Under the pieces are notes generated by a model. That model made no database searches and was not told where the DNA came from. It saw only the letters and a list, made by a program, of their open reading frames with translations. Shown here in pieces: positions 9,368 through 21,700 of a DNA stretch of 23,484 nucleotides (position 1 is the stretch's first letter; every line of letters starts with the position of its first letter). A program made the position numbers and the translations under genes. This stretch comes from Utricularia gibba (lineage: Eukaryota; Streptophyta; Magnoliopsida; Lamiales; Lentibulariaceae): the NCBI GenBank assembly GCA_002189035.1, contig NEEC01000479.1, positions 1 through 23,484 on the forward strand. The letters are read 5' to 3'.

Positions 9368-12300
9368 CCACATCGGGTCCTACTCGACGAAAATCGTGAT
9401 GCACTTATTGAAGTTAGGATGTCATGAGCACCCAAAATGGTTTTCTCAACCGCATGCTTTATATCTGAGGAGGCGCTCTCGTGGGGCAACGGTATCGAGC
9501 AGGAGGTCGAGTCGAGCTCGGGCCCATAGTCATTTGTGGCTCGGCAAAAAACTTGATGCATTTCTTAACGTTGGGTTTTAATTGGCTGCCTACATGGTTT
9601 CTCAAGGAAAAGCTTGTCGTTTTTGGGCGGGTGATGTCGTTGTGAACTTCGTTCTGACCCAAGGTTCGGTCTGACTCCTTTTGCCACATCGGGTCCTACT
9701 CGACGAAAATCGTGATGCACTTATTGAAGTTAGGATGTCATGAGCACCCAAAATGGTTTTCTCAACCGCATGCTTTATATTGAGGAGGCGCTCTCGTGGG
9801 GCAACGGTATCGAGAAGGAGGTCGAGTCGAGCTCGGGCCCATAGTCATTTGTGGCTCGGCAAAAAACTTGATGCATTTCTTAACGTTGGGTTTTAATTGG
9901 CTGCCTACATGGTTTCTCAAGGAAAAGCTTGTTTTTTGGGCGGTGATGTCGTTGTGAACTTCGTTCTGACCCAAGGTTCGGTCTGACTCCTTTTTTCCAC
10001 ATCGGGTCCTACTCGACGAAAATCGTGATGCACTTATTGAAGTTAGGATGTCATGAGCACCCAAAATGGTTTTCTCAACGCATGCTTTATATCTGAGGAG
10101 GCGCTCTCGTGGGCAACGGTATCGAGAAGAGGTCGAGTCGAGCTCGGGCCCATAGTCATTTGTAGCTCGGCAAAAAACTTGATGCATTTCTTAACGTTGG
10201 GTTTTAATTGGCTGCCTACATGGTTTTCTCAAGGAAAAGCTTGTCGTTTTTGGGCGGGTGATGTCGTTGTGAACTTCGTTCTGACCCAAGGTTCGGTCTG
10301 ACTCCTTTGCCACATCGGGTCCTACTCGACGAAAATCGTGATGCACTTATTGAAGTTAGGATGTCATAAGCACCCAAAATGGTTTTCTCAACCGCATGCT
10401 TTATATCTGAGGAGGCGCTCTCGTGGGGCAACGGTATCGAGAAGGAGGTCGAGTCGAGCTCGGGCCCATAGTCATTTGTAGCTCGGCAAAAAACTTGATG
10501 CATTTTTAACGTTGGGTTTTAATTGGCTGCCTACATGGTTTCTCAAGGAAAAGCTTGTCGTTTTTGGGCGGGTGATGTCGTTGTGAACTTCGTTCTGACC
10601 CAAGGTTCGGTCTGACTCCTTTGCCACATCGGGTCCTACTCGACGAAAATCGTGATGCACTTATTGAAGTTAGGATGTCATGAGCACCCAAAATGGTTTT
10701 CTCAACCGCATGCTTTATATTTGAAGGCGCTCTCGTGGGGCAACGTATCGAGCAGGTGGTCGAGTCGAGCTCGGGCCCATAGTCATTTGTGGCTCGGCAA
10801 AAAACTTGATGCATTTCTTAACGTTGGGTTTTAATTGGCTGCCTACATGGTTTCTCAAGGAAAAGCTTGTCGTTTTTTGGGCGGGTGATGTCGTTGTGAA
10901 CTTCGTTCTGACCCAAGGTTCGGTCTGACTCCTTTTTCCACATCGGGTCCTACTCGACGAAAATCGTGATGCACTTATTGAAGTTAGGATGTCATGAGCA
11001 CCCAAAATGGTTTTCTCAACCGCATGCTTTATATCTGAGGAGGCGCTCTCGTGGGGCAACGGTATCGAGGAGGTCGAGTCGAGCTCGGGCCCATAGTCAT
11101 TTGTGGCTCGGCAAAAAACTTGATGCATTTCTTAACGTTGGGTTTTAATTGGCTGCCTACATGGTTTCTCAAGGAAAAGCTTGTCGTTTTTGGGCGGTGA
11201 TGTCGTGTGAACTTCGTTCTGACCCAAGGTTCGGTCTGACTCCTTTTTCCACATCGGGTCCTACTCGACGAAAATCGTGTGATGCACTTATTGAAGTTAG
11301 GATGTCATAAGCACCCAAAATGGTTTTCTCAACCGCATGCTTTATATCTGAGGAGGCGCTCTCGTGGGGCAACGGTATCGAGAAGGAGGTCGAGTCGAGC
11401 TCGGGCCCATAGTCATTTGTAGCTCGGCAAAAAACTTGATGCATTTCTTAACGTTGGGTTTTAATTGGCTGCCTACATGGTTTCTCAAGGAAAAAGCTTG
11501 TCGTTTTTGGGCGGTGATGTCGTTGTGAACTTCGTTCTGACCCAAGGTTCGGTCTGACTCCTTTGCCACATCGGGTCCTACTCGACGAAAATCGTGATGC
11601 ACTTATTGAAGTTAGGATGTCATGAGCACCCAAAATGGTTTTCTCAACCGCATGCTTTATATTTGATAAGGCGCTCTCGTGGGGCAACGGTATCGAGCAG
11701 GTGGTCGAGTCGAGCTCGGGCCCATAGTCATTTGTGGCTCGGCAAAAAACTTGATGCATTTCTTAACGTTGGGTTTTAATTGGCTGCCTACATGGTTTCT
11801 CAAGGAAAAGCTTGTCGTTTTTGGGCGGTGATGTCGTTGTGAACTTCGTTCTGACCCAAGGTTCGGTCTGACTCCTTTTTTCCACATCGGGTCCTACTCG
11901 ACGAAAATCGTGATGCACTTATTGAAGTTAGGATGTCATGAGCACCCAAAATGGTTTTCTCAACCGCATGCTTTATATTTGAGGAGGCGCTCTCGGGCAA
12001 CGGTATCGAGAAGGAGGTCGAGTCGAGCTCGGGCCCATAGTCATTTGTGGCTCGGCAAAAAACTTGATGCATTTCTTAACGTTGGGTTTTAATTGGCTGC
12101 CTACATGGTTTCTCAAGGAAAAGCTTGTCGTTTTTTGGGCGTGATGTCGTTGTGAACTTCGTTCTGACCCAAGGTTCGGTCTGACTCCTTTCCACATCGG
12201 GTCCTACTCGACGAAAATCGTGATGCACTTATTGAAGTTAGGATGTCATGAGCACCCAAAATGGTTTTCTCAACCGCATGCTTTATATTTGATAAGGCGC

Positions 12301-14061
12301 TCTCGTGGGGCAACGGTATCGAGCAGGTGGTCGAGTCGAGCTCGGGCCCATAGTCATTTGTGGCTCGGCAAAAAACTTGATGCATTTCTTAACGTTGGGT
12401 TTTAATTGGCTGCCTACATGGTTTCTCAAGGAAAAGCTTGTCGTTTTTGGGCGGGTGATGTCGTTGTGAACTTCGTTCTGACCCAAGGTTCGGTCTGACT
12501 CCTTTTCCACATCGGGTCCTACTCGACGAAAATCGTGATGCACTTATTGAAGTTAGGATGTCATGAGCACCCAAAATGGTTTTCTCAACCGCATGCTTTA
12601 TATCTGAGGAGGCGCTCTCGTGGGCAACGGTATCGAGAAGGAGTCGAGTCGAGCTCGGGCCCATAGTCATTTGTAGCTCGGCAAAAAACTTGATGCATTT
12701 CTTAACGTTGGGTTTTAATTGGCTGCCTACATGGTTTCTCAAGGAAAAGCTTGTCGTTTTTGGGCGGTGATGTCGTTGTGAACTTCGTTCTGACCCAAGG
12801 TTCGGTCTGACTCCTTTGCCACATCGGGTCCTACTCGACGAAAATCGTGATGCACTTATTGAAGTTAGGATGTCATGAGCACCCAAAATGGTTTTCTCAA
12901 CCGCATGCTTTATATCTGAGGAGGCGCTCTCGTGGGGCAACGGTATCGAGAAGGAGGTCGAGTCGAGCTCGGGCCCATAGTCATTTGTGGCTCGGCAAAA
13001 AACTTGATGCATTTCTTAACGTTGGGTTTTAATTGGCTGCCTACATGGTTTCTCAAGGAAAAGCTTGTCGTTTTGGGCGGGTGATGTCGTTGTGAACTTC
13101 GTTCTGACCCAAGGTTCGGTCTGACTCCTTTTCACATCGGGTCCTACTCGACGAAAATCGTGATGCACTTATTGAAGTTAGGATGTCATGAGCACCCAAA
13201 ATGGTTTTCTCAACCGCATGCTTTATATCTGAGGAGGCGCTCTCGTGGGGCAACGGTATCGAGAAGGAGGTCGAGTCGAGCTCGGGCCCATAGTCATTTG
13301 TAGCTCGGCAAAAAACTTGATGCATTTCTTAACGTTGGGTTTTAATTGGCTGCCTACATGGTTTCTCAAGGAAAAGCTTGTCGTTTTTGGGCGGGTGATG
13401 TCGTTGTGAACTTCGTTCTGACCCAAGGTTCGGTCTGACTCCTTTTTCCACATCGGGTCCTACTCGACGAAAATCGTGATGCACTTATTGAAGTTAGGAT
13501 GTCATAAGCACCCAAAATGGTTTTCTCAACCGCATGCTTTATATCTGAGGAGGCGCTCTCGTGGGGCAACGGTATCGAGAAGGAAAGGGCCCATAGTCAT
13601 TTGTAGCTCGGCAAAAAACTTGATGCATTTTCTTAACGTTGGGTTTTAATTGGCTGCCTACATGGTTTCTCAAGGAAAAGCTTGTCGTTTTTGGGCGGGT
13701 GATGTCGTTGTGAACTTCGTTCTGACCCAAGGTTCGGTCTGACTCCTTTGCCACATCGGGTCCTACTCGACGAAAATCGTGCTGCACTTATTGAAGTTAG
13801 GATGTCATGAGCACCCAAAATGGTTTTCTCAACCGCATGCTTTATATTTGATAAGGCGCTCTCGTGGGGCAACGGTATCGAGCAGGTCGAGTCGAGCTCG
13901 GGCCCATAGTCATTTGTGGCTCGGCAAAAAACTTGATGCATTTCTTAACGTTGGGTTTTAATTGGCTGCCTACATGGTTTCTCAAGGAAAAGCTTGTCGT
14001 TTTTGGGCGGGTGATGTCGTTGTGAACTTCGTTCTGACCCAAGGTCGGTCTGACTCCTTTG
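9368..14061. repeat. Satellite units 31-45
   Basis: Unit starts: 9368, 9684, 9997, 10310, 10624, 10938, 11249, 11566, 11882, 12192, 12507, 12819, 13133, 13448, 13751. Variant codes in order (same scheme: junction; ATAAGC A / ATGAGC G; TCTGAGGAGG c, TTTGATAAGG t, mixed m; GTAGC a / GTGGC g): gGcg, gGmg, TGca, gAca, gGtg, TGcg, TAca, gGtg, TGmg, TGtg, TGca, gGcg, TGca, TAca, gGtg. Unit 45 carries CGTGCTGC. Unit 37 has a duplicated GT (CGTGTGATGC). Units 36-39 all have a shortened GGGCGGGTG run. Confidence 0.97.
13448..13750. repeat. Satellite unit 44 lacking the TCGAGTCGAGCTC segment (303 bp)
   Basis: At about 13579-13591 the sequence runs from GAGAAGGA straight into AAGGGCCC. This removes the double TCGAG and the CGAGCTCG palindrome found in nearly every other copy. 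A nearby extra T in GCATTTTCTTAACG partly restores length. The lost segment is bounded by purine/G-rich sequence, so a slippage-type deletion is plausible. Confidence 0.92.
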
Positions 14062-17000
14062 CCACATCGGGTCCTACTCGACGAAAATCGTGATGCACTT
14101 ATTGAAGTTAGGATGTCATGAGCACCCAAAATGGTTTTCTCAACCGCATGCTTTATATCTGAGGAGGCGCTCTCGTGGGGCAACGGTATCGAGCAGGGTC
14201 GAGTCGAGCTCGGGCCCATAGTCATTTGTAGCTCGGCAAAAAACTTGATGCATTTCTTAACGTTGGTTTTAATTGGCTGCCTACATGGTTTCTCAAGGAA
14301 AAGCTTGTCGTTTTTGGGCGGGTGATGTCGTTGTGAACTTCGTTCTGACCCAAGGTTCGGTCTGACTCCTTTTTCCACATCGGGTCCTACTCGACGAAAA
14401 TCGTGATGCACTTATTGAAGTTAGGATGTCATGAGCACCCAAAATGGTTTTCTCAACCGCATGCTTTATATTTGATAAGGCGCTCTCGTGGGGCAACGGT
14501 ATCGAGCAGGGTCGAGTCGAGCTCGCCCATAGTCATTTGTGCTCGGCAAAAAACTTGATGCATTTCTTAACGTTGGGTTTTAATTGGCTGCCTACATGGT
14601 TTCTCAAGGAAAAGCTTGTCGTTTTTGGGCGGGTGATGTCGTTGTGAACTTCGTTCTGACCCAAGGTTCGGTCTGACTCCTTTTCCACATCGGGTCCTAC
14701 TCGACGAAAATCGTGATGCACTTATTGAAGTTAGGATGTCATGAGCACCCAAAATGGTTTTCTCAACCGCATGCTTTATATCTGAGGAGGCGCTCTCGTG
14801 GGGCAACGGTATCGAGAAGGAGGTCGAGTCGAGCTCGGGCCCATAGTCATTTGTAGCTCGGCAAAAAACTTGATGCATTTCTTAACGTTGGGTTTTAAAT
14901 TGGCTGCCTACATGGTTTCTCAAGGAAAAGCTTGTCGTTTTGGGCGGGTGATGTCGTTGTGAACTTCGTTCTGACCCAAGGTTCGGTCTGACTCCTTTTT
15001 TCCACATCGGGTCCTACTCGACGAAAATCGTGATGCACTTATTGAAGTTAGGATGTCATAAGCACCCAAAATGTTTTCTCAACCGCATGCTTTATATCTG
15101 AGGAGGCGCTCTCGTGGGGCAACGGTATCGAGAAGGAGGTCGAGTCGAGCTCGGGCCCATAGTCATTTGTAGCTCGGCAAAAAACTTGATGCATTTCTTA
15201 ACGTTGGGTTTTAATTGGCTGCCTACATGGTTTCTCAAGGAAAAGCTTGTCGTTTTTGGGGTGATGTCGTTGTGAACTTCGTTCTGACCCAAGGTTCGGT
15301 CTGACTCCTTTTGCCACATCGGGTCCTACTCGACGAAAATCGTGATGCACTTATTGAAGTTAGGATGTCATAGCACCCAAAATGGTTTTCTCAACCGCAT
15401 GCTTTATATCTGAGGGCGCTCTCGTGGGGCAACGGTATCGAGAAGGAGGTCGAGTCGAGCTCGGGCCCATAGTCATTTGTAGCTCGGCAAAAAACTTGAT
15501 GCATTTCTTAACGTTGGGTTTTAATTGGCTGCCTACATGGTTTCTCAAGGAAAAGCTTGTCGTTTTTGGCGGGTGATGTCGTTGTGAACTTCGTTCTGAC
15601 CCAAGGTTCGGTCTGACTCCTTTGCCACATCGGGTCCTACTCGACGAAAATCGTGCTGCACTTATTGAAGTTAGGATGTCATGAGCACCCAAAATGGTTT
15701 TCTCAACCGCATGCTTTATATTGAGGAGGCGCTCTCGTGGGCAACGGTATCGAGCAGGGGTCGAGTCGAGCTCGGGCCCATAGTCATTTGTGGCTCGGCA
15801 AAAAATGCATTTTTAACGTTTTTAATTGGCTGCCTACATGGTTTCTCAAGGAAAAGCTTGTCGTTTTTGGGCGGTGATGTCGTTGTGAACTTCGTTCTGA
15901 CCCAAGGTTCGGTCTGACTCCTTTTCCACATCGGGTCTACTCGACGAAAATCGTGCTTATTGAAGTTAGGATGTCATAAGCACCCAAAATGGTTTTCTCA
16001 ACCGCATGCTTTATATCTGAGGAGGCGCTCTCGTGGGGCAACGGTATCGAGAAGGAGGTCGAGTCGAGCTCGGGCCCATAGTCATTTGTAGCTCGGCAAA
16101 AAACTTGATGCATTTCTTAACGTTGGGTTTTAATTGGCTGCCTACATGGTTTCAAGGAAAAGCTTGTCGTTTTTGGCGGGTGATGTCGTTGTGAACTTCG
16201 TTCTGACCCAAGGTTCGGTCTGACTCCTTTTTCCACATCGGGTCCTACTCGACGAAATCGTGATGCACTTATTGAAGTTAGGATGTCATAAGCACCCAAA
16301 ATGGTTTTCTCAACCGCATGCTTTATATCTGAGGAGGCGCTCTCGTGGGGCAACGGTATCGAGAAGGAGGTCGAGTCGAGCTCGGGCCCATAGTCATTTG
16401 TAGCTCGCAAAAAACTTGATGCATTTCTTAACGTTGGGTTTTAATTGGCTGCCTACATGGTTTTTCAAGGAAAAGCTTGTCGTTTTTGGGCGGTGATGTC
16501 GTTGTGAACTTCGTTCTGACCCAAGGTTCGGTCTGACTCCTTTGCCACATCGGGTCCTACTCGACGAAAATCGTGATGCACTTATTGAAGTTAGGATGTC
16601 ATGAGCACCCAAAATGGTTTTCTCAACCGCATGCTTTATATTTGATAAGGCGCTCTCGTGGGCAACGGTATCGAGCAGGGGTCGAGTCGAGCTCGGGCCC
16701 ATAGTCATTTGTGGCTCGGCAAAAAACTTGATGCATTTCTTAACGTTGGGTTTTAATTGGCTGCCTACATGGTTTCTCAAGGAAAAGCTTGTCGTTTTTG
16801 GGGTGATGTCGTTGTGAACTTCGTTCTGACCCAAGTTCGGTCTGACTCCTTTCCACATCGGGTCCTACTCGACGAAAATCGTGATGCACTTATTGAAGTT
16901 AGGATGTCATGAGCACCCAAAATGGTTTTCTCAACCGCATGCTTTATATCTGAGGAGGCGCTCTCGTGGGGCAACGGTATCGAGAAGGAGGTCGAGTCGA

Positions 17001-18739
17001 GCTCGGGCCCATAGTCATTTGTGGCTCGGCAAAAAACTTGATGCATTTCTTAACGTTGGGTTTTAATTGGCTGCCTACATGGTTTCTCAAGGAAAAGCTT
17101 GTCGTTTTTGGGCGGGTGATGTCGTTGTGAACTTCGTTCTGACCCAAGGTTCGGTCTGACTCCTTTTTCCACATCGGGTCCTACTCGACGAAAATCGTGA
17201 TGCACTTATTGAAGTTAGGATGTCATAAGCACCCAAAATGGTTTTCTCAACCGCATGCTTTATATTTGATAAGGCGCTCTCGTGGGGCAACGGTATCGAG
17301 AAGGGTCGAGTCGAGCTCGGGCCCATAGTCATTTGTGGCTCGGCAAAAAACTTGATGCATTTCTTAACGTTGGTTTTAATTGGCTGCCTACATGGTTTCT
17401 CAAGGAAAAGCTTGTCGTTTTTGGGCGGGTGATGTCGTTGTGAACTTCGTTCTGACCCAAGGTTCGGTCTGACTCCTTTTTCCACATCGGGTCCTACTCG
17501 ACGAAAATCGTGATGCACTTATTGAAGTTAGGATGTCATAAGCACCCAAAATGGTTTTCTCAACCGCATGCTTTATATCTGAGGAGGCGCTCTCGTGGGG
17601 CAACGGTATCGAGAAGAGGTCGAGTCGAGCTCGGGCCCATAGTCATTTGTAGCTCGGCAAAAAACTTGATGCATTTCTTAACGTTGGGTTTTAATTGGCT
17701 GCCTACATGGTTTCTCAAGGAAAAGCTTGTCGTTTTTGGGCGGTGATGTCGTTGTGAACTTCGTTCTGACCCAAGGTTCGGTCTGACTCCTTTGCCACAT
17801 CGGGTCCTACTCGACGAAAATCGTGCTGCACTTATTGAAGTTAGGATGTCATGAGCACCCAAAATGGTTTTCTCAACCGCATGCTTTATATTGAGGAGGC
17901 GCTCTCGTGGGCAACGGTATCGAGAAGGAGGTCGAGTCGAGCTCGGGCCCATAGTCATTTTGTAGCTCGGCAAAAAACTTGATGCATTTCTTAACGTTGG
18001 GTTTTAATTGGCTGCCTACATGGTTTCTCAAGGAAAAGCTTGTCGTTTTTTGGGCGGGTGATGTCGTTGTGAACTTCGTTCTGACCCAAGGTTCGGTCTG
18101 ACTCCTTTGCCACATCGGGTCCTACTCGACGAAAATCGTGATGCACTTATTGAAGTTAGGATGTCATGAGCACCCAAAATGGTTTTCTCAACCGCATGCT
18201 TTATATTTGAGGAGGCGCTCTCGTGGGGCAACGGTATCGAGCAGGTGGTCGAGTCGAGCTCGGGCCATAGTCATTTGTGGCTCGGCAAAAAACTTGATGC
18301 ATTTCTTAACGTTGGGTTTTAATTGGCTGCCTACATGGTTTCTCAAGGAAAAGCTTGTCGTTTTTTGGGCGGGTGATGTCGTTGTGAACTTCGTTCTGAC
18401 CCAAGGTTCGGTCTGACTCCTTTTTCCACATCGGGTCCTACTCGACGAAAATCGTGATGCACTTATTGAAGTTAGGATGTCATGAGCACCCAAAATGGTT
18501 TTCTCAACCGCATGCTTTATATCTGAGGAGGCGCTCTCGTGGGCAACGGTATCGAGAAGGAGGTCGAGTCGAGCTCGGGCCCATAGTCATTTGTAGCTCG
18601 GCAAAAAACTTGATGCATTTCTTAACGTTGGGTTTTAATTGGCTGCCTACATGGTTTTTCAAGGAAAAGCTTGTCGTTTTTGGGCGGGTGATGTCGTTGT
18701 GAACTTCGTTCTGACCCAAGGTTCGGTCTGACTCCTTTG
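14062..18739. repeat. Satellite units 46-60
   Basis: Unit starts: 14062, 14375, 14685, 15002, 15314, 15625, 15926, 16233, 16545, 16853, 17169, 17482, 17795, 18110, 18426. Variant codes in order (same scheme; A' = ATAGC, final - = GTGCTCGG): gGca, TGt-, TGca, TAca, gA'ca, gGmg, TAca, TAca, gGtg, TGcg, TAtg, TAca, gGma, gGmg, TGca. Units 51 and 58 carry CGTGCTGC. Unit 50 is the first with ATAGC and unit 47 the first with GTGCTCGG, two forms that become common only near the right end. Confidence 0.97.
15625..16232. repeat. Satellite units 51-52, two adjacent shortened copies (301 and 307 bp)
   Basis: Unit 51 (15625-15925) loses about 10 bases in the A/T-rich middle: CAAAAAATGCATTTTTAACG stands where consensus has an intervening CTTG and TTCTT, and TTGGG is missing before TTTTAATTGG. 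Unit 52 (15926-16232) lacks one C in GGGTCCTAC and ATGCA in CGTGATGCACTTATT. The deletions differ, so they are independent events or errors. Confidence 0.9.
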
Positions 18740-21700
18740 CCACATCGGGTCCTACTCGACGAAAATCGTGATGCACTTATTGAAGTTAGGATGTCATGAG
18801 CACCCAAAATGGTTTTCTCAACCGCATGCTTTATATTGATAAGGCGCTCTCGTGGGGCAACGGTATCGAGCAGGTGGTCGAGTCGAGCTCGGGCCCATAG
18901 TCATTTGTGGCTCGGCAAAAAACTTGATGCATTTCTTAACGTTGGGTTTTAATTGGCTGCCTACATGGTTTTCTCAAGGAAAAGCTTGTCGTTTTTGGGC
19001 GGGTGATGTCGTTGTGAACTTCGTTCTGACCCAAGGTTCGGTCTGACTCCTTTTCCACATCGGGTCCTACTCGACGAAATTCGTGATGCACTTATTGAAG
19101 TTAGGATGTCATAAGCACCCAAAATGGTTTTCTCAACCGCATGCTTTATATCTGAGGAGGCGCTCTCGTGGGGCAACGGTATCGAGAAGGAGGTCGAGTC
19201 GAGCTCGGGCCCATAGTCATTTGTAGCTCGCAAAAAACTTGATGCATTTCTTAACGTTGGGTTTTAATTGGCTGCCTACATGGTTTTTCAAGGAAAAGCT
19301 TTTCGTTTTTGGGCGGGTGATGTCGTTGTGAACTTCGTTCTGACCCAAGGTTCGGTCTGACTCCTTTGCCACATCGGTCCTACTCGACGAAAATCGTGAT
19401 GCACTTATTGAAGTTAGGATGTCATGAGCACCCAAAATGGTTTTCTCAACCGCATGCTTTATATTTGATAAGGCGCTCTCGTGGGGCAACGGTATCGAGC
19501 AGGTGGTCGAGTCGAGCTCGGGCCCATAGTCATTTGTAGCTCGGCAAAAAACTTGATGCATTTCTTAACGTTGGGTTTTAATTGGCTGCCTACATGGTTT
19601 CTCAAGGAAAAGCTTGTCGTTTTTGGGCGGGTGATGTCGTTGTGAACTTCGTTCTGACCCAAGGTTCGGTCTGACTCCTTTGCCACATCGGGTCCTCGAC
19701 GAAAATCGTGCTGCACTTATTGAAGTTAGGATGTCATAAGCACCCAAAATGGTTTTCTCAACCGCATGCTTATATTTGAGGAGGCGCTCTCGTGGGGCAA
19801 CGGTATCGAGAAGGAGGTCGAGTCGAGCTCGGGCCATAGTCATTTGTAGCTCGGCAAAAAACTTGATGCATTTCTTAACGTTGGGTTTTAATTGGCTGCC
19901 TACATGGTTTCTCAAGGAAAAGCTTGTCGTTTTTGGGCGGGTGATGTCGTTGTGAACTTCGTTCTGACCCAAGGTTCGGTCTGACTCCTTTGCCACATCG
20001 GGTCCTACTCGACGAAAATCGTGATGCACTTATTGAAGTTAGGATGTCATGAGCACCCAAAATGGTTTTCTCAACCGCATGCTTTATATCTGAGGCGCTC
20101 TCGTGGGCAACGGTATCGAGAGGAGGTCGAGTCGAGCTCGGGCCCATAGTCATTTGTAGCTCGGCAAAAAACTTGATGCATTTCTTAACGTTGGGTTTTA
20201 ATTGGCTGCCTACATGGTTTCTCAAGGAAAAGCTTGTCGTTTTTGGGCGGGTGATGTCGTTGTGAACTTCGTTCTGACCCAAGGTTCGGTCTGACTCCTT
20301 TGCCACATCGGGTCCTACTCGACGAAAATCGTGATGCACTTATTGAAGTTAGGATGTCATGAGCACCCAAAATGGTTTTCTCAACCGCATGCTTTATATT
20401 GAGGAGGCGCTCTCGTGGGGCAACGGTATCGAGCAGGAGGTCGAGTCGAGCTCGGGCATAGTCATTTGTGCTCGGCAAAAAACTTGATGCATTTCTTAAC
20501 GTTGGGTTTTAATTGGCTGCCTACATGGTTTCTCAAGGAAAAGCTTGTCGTTTTTGGGCGGGTGATGTCGTTGTGAACTTCGTTCTGACCCAAGGTTCGG
20601 TCTGACTCCTTTGCCACATCGGGTCCTACTCGACGAAAATCGTGATGCACTTATTGAAGTTAGGATGTCATGAGCACCCAAAATGGTTTTCTCAACCGCA
20701 TGCTTTATATTTGATAAGGCGCTCTCGTGGGGCAACGGTATCGAGCAGGGTCGAGTCGAGCTCGGGCCCATAGTCATTTGTGCTCGGCAAAAAACTTGAT
20801 GCATTTCTTAACGTTGGGTTTTAATTGGCTGCCTACATGGTTTCTCAAGGAAAAGCTTGTCGTTTTTGGGCGGGTGATGTCGTTGTGAACTTCGTTCTGA
20901 CCCAAGGTTCGGTCTGACTCCTTTGCCACATCGGGTCCTACTCGACGAAAATCGTGATGCACTTATTGAAGTTAGGATGTCATAGCACCCAAAATGGTTT
21001 TCTCAACCGCATGCTTTATATCTGATAGGCGCTCTCGTGGGGCAACGGTATCGAGAGGAGTCGAGTCGAGCTCGGGCCCATAGTCATTTGTAGCTCGCAA
21101 AAACTTTGATGCATTTCTTAACGTTGGGTTTTAATTGGCTGCCTACATGGTTTCTCAAGGAAAAGCTTGTCGTTTTTGGGCGGGTGATGTCGTTGTGAAC
21201 TTCGTTCTGACCCAAGGTTCGGTCTGACTCCTTTGCCACATCGGGTCCTACTCGACGAAAATCGTGATGCACTTATTGAAGTTAGGATGTCATAGCACCC
21301 AAAATGGTTTTCTCAACCGCATGCTTTATATCTGAGGAGGCGCTCTCGTGGGGCAACGGTATCGAGAAGGAGGTCGAGTCGAGCTCGGGCCCATAGTCAT
21401 TTGTAGCTCGCAAAAAACTTGATGCATTTCTTAACGTTGGGTTTTAATTGGCTGCCTACATGGTTTCTCAAGGAAAAGCTTGTCGTTTTTGGGCGGGTGA
21501 TGTCGTTGTGAACTTCGTTCTGACCCAAGGTTCGGTCTGACTCCTTTGCCACATCGGGTCCTACTCGACGAAAATCGTGCTGCACTTATTGAAGTTAGGA
21601 TGTCATGAGCACCCAAAATGGTTTTCTCAACCGCATGCTTTATATTTGATAAGGCGCTCTCGTGGGGCAACGGTATCGAGAAGGAGTCGAGTCGAGCTCG

